Source of the DNA: Gossypium raimondii
Taxonomy: Eukaryota; Streptophyta; Magnoliopsida; Malvales; Malvaceae
Length of the DNA stretch: 64,000 bases
NCBI RefSeq assembly: GCF_025698545.1
Contig: NC_068576.1
Coordinates: forward strand, 52,238,390 to 52,302,389
Direction of reading: 5' to 3'
Shown one piece after another: positions 61,801 through 64,000 of the stretch (the first letter of the stretch is position 1; the number at the start of each line of letters is the position of its first letter). Below the pieces are notes generated by a model that was not told where the DNA came from, made no database searches, and was given only the letters and a program-made list of their open reading frames with translations. A program made the translations under genes and the position numbers.

Positions 61801-64000
61801 GTATAAAATATTAACTATGATGTGATGAAATGAAACCACTAGCAGCAGCAATGTGTTAGTTTATGAACTACCTTTAAATGGTGGCATCTAGCAGGTACGG
61901 GTCAAAATCACAGCATTTGCAAACTGTTCCTCTAGGCTGTGTTTTCTAGCAAAAGAAAAAAAAAGTGTACGAAAAAACAAATAAAAGGACTAGGAAAAAG
62001 TACATATACAGGGAACAGGGAGCTCGAAAGTATCACAAAGAGTACTTACAGTTGTAATAAACTAAAAACTATATAGGATATACTAAATTGATTTCGTATA
62101 ATAACAAGGTAAGATCTTGAGAATTTAATGTAGTTAATTTAGATGGTCTGCCATCACTGAAAAGAAACCTATTATTTCTACTAGCTGAACAAAAAGAAAA
62201 TGGATTAAAAAAACTCTTCCATGGCCCGCATGCAGCTGGTTTTAATATTTTCTATGTCACATGCGCATCCTCGCCAATGGAAAGTGGTATCTATGCTTGA
62301 TTTGCATGGAAAATCCACATTAAAATTAAAGAAGAGGTGGATTGACGTTCCATGCCTTGGATGAGCCATTGGTTTCTCCTTTTTCACAAGATTTTAAAGC
62401 CAAACAATATGCTAAGGAGAAGGCGGCAAAAGCAAACAAGTAAAGTGTAAAACCAAGAAAAAGGTCTCTGTAAAGTTCACACAAGACATTACTTTTGGGG
62501 CTGGACACCATAAGGCTTGAACATCACCTTTATTCTGTGCCTGCAATGACTGCTTTCAGCATCCATTCACTGAAAATAAAGTCTCAATCTTCAAAGGCAT
62601 CAATGTAGTTGCCACTTCACTAATTAAACCAGAATGGGTTAAAATCTTCATATACTTTCTTGCATTTATCCTTCCCATGAACACCACTAAAACAAAATAT
62701 TTTCTGTCCTTATGATAAAGTACAATTCCCTCAACTATCAATGCACTTCAGACATTATCAATTCACAAGTCATTCCCTTATGTGTAATTGGGAATTAGGG
62801 TTCCAAATCCACTATTGTCAACAAAAGGATAAAGATAACTGTAAATGTCAGGTAGAGCAACTTTTTAGGAATCTCTTTTGAGGGAACGCAGTTGTCAAGA
62901 ATTGACATTTATCATTACTCATACCAAAAAAGAAATAACATCTGAACATTCTCCCAACTTTCATTGAACCAAAATCTAAAGTTTAGGTCCAATGCCACCT
63001 AGCATAATGTTTTCACAAATGAATATACACAAAGATATAATAACCTGGTTTACTTAGATCTCTCTATATGTTCAAAGTGAAAGCATGATCACAGATATAA
63101 AATGATCTGATCCAAACATATCGATATCCAACAATCAGTTGACCAGCTTATGAAGGTGGTTGGGCTTCACAAAGCTAATTATTTAGCTTTTCTAAGTGTG
63201 TATCTTTTTTACCTTCTTGTTCTTCAGAAACCAATAATATCAAAAGATTAACAAGATTGATAAAATCATTACACTTCAATAATCTTTCTTTGCTTTGATA
63301 AGTGGAGTTGAAATTAAAGTATGAAGAATACATGAATGGCTTCAATTTTTACGATTTCACAAAAATTCAATTCATCTGGAAAATCCGCATCAAGTCACAA
63401 ACCTTAGTGCTCTTATTTAGCAAGAAGATATTAAGAATCTTAAATAGTTAGTGTTGTTCTATGGTGCTACTTGCTACACGTATATATGTAGAGAAACCTA
63501 TTTGATTGAATAGGATTAGCAAACAAGCTAGTGATTTCTTTCCTCAAGAATCATTCCAAATTCCCTTTTTGGGTAGAGTTACACAAGTTCTAGTTATATA
63601 AAGTCTTTTACAAAGGAGTAGAATGTAAATGGATTGTGGCAATTCTCATAAATAGATTAAGGAAAGATTGATATAAGAAAGCTAGCTTAAGCATACATGA
63701 AACTTAAAAGAGGTATCTATATTTGAGTAAACATGTTATATTAAACTTATTTAAGACACTCAATGTACGGATGGTGTCTCTTTATCCCATTGATGGTTAG
63801 GGTAGCAAGGATATGAGTAATGCCCCTATTAGTTTTCTCCTTCCATTTAATACCATAAAAAGTTTCTAAAGACTATCCTGCGGAATTTCAATTAAGATAA
63901 AACAGCCATACAAGTCTCAATGGAATTTGATATTGAACTTCCCAAAAACAGGACATTAGCAAAGGCAGCAATAAGCCACTAGCAACAAGCATTTGAATAT
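58846..64000. other. Intergenic, no gene supported
   Basis: AT-rich on both strands. Open frames of 60-73 codons near 60.1, 61.7, 62.2-62.5 and 62.6 kb (all minus) lack recognisable motifs; the one at 62326-62511 has a hydrophobic stretch but no family resemblance. A single-exon gene is unlikely; a small multi-exon or non-coding gene cannot be excluded. Confidence 0.45.

Noticed and set aside
62205..62511. Overlapping minus-strand frames with a hydrophobic stretch
   Set aside because: Too short, with no start context, splice continuity or recognisable motif.

Overview
This is a nuclear segment of a dicot plant genome. The genes have plant-type introns, and the window holds a plant casein kinase II beta subunit with its long N-terminal extension, a plant cationic amino acid transporter and a plant trihelix factor. 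The LTR retrotransposon families look like those of cotton and its relatives (Malvaceae), but that is an impression from the repeat ends and was not tested. All gene models below were spliced by eye from frame continuity, GT/AG sites and family knowledge.

Layout. 1-9.4 kb is gene space: ribosomal protein eL43 (RPL37A, +, 1400-2820), a decayed movement-protein-like sequence (about 3.57-4.31 kb), and the casein kinase II beta subunit (CKB, -, 6608-9230). 9.77-19.16 kb is a solo LTR (-) split by a rearranged gypsy-type element. 19.2-27.1 kb is mostly AT-rich intergenic sequence with an RNase H remnant, a small secreted lipid-transfer-like gene (24455-24879) and a hAT-like MITE. 27.1-45.9 kb is a Copia element (-) containing five further LTR insertions, nested up to four levels deep. 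46.15-48.99 kb is another solo LTR. 49-64 kb returns to gene space: a second movement-protein-like remnant, a decayed tRNA-Trp, a trihelix transcription factor (+, 51397-52671) and a CAT6/7-like amino acid transporter (-, 53581-56222), then about 7.8 kb with no gene I can support.

The five protein genes are ordinary, independently transcribed plant genes with no evident shared pathway. The retroelements are the striking part. Nine LTR insertions can be delimited to the base by TG...CA ends and 5-bp target-site duplications. Seven are solo LTRs, and only two retain both LTRs.

Main discovery candidate: several distinct gypsy-like LTR families here carry the same kind of internal structured domain. 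It is a short tandem array in which each unit is a small hairpin. The stem sequence changes from unit to unit but the two arms change together (for example GACAC/GTGTC, GGTAC/GTACC and GGCAC/GTGCC around a constant TGG). In most families the array is enclosed by a long-range inverted repeat of 8-11 bp. A second covarying two-tier hairpin sits at the 5' end of five of these LTRs. Compensatory changes imply selection on a folded RNA or single-stranded DNA. I know of no named feature of this kind, and its function is unknown.
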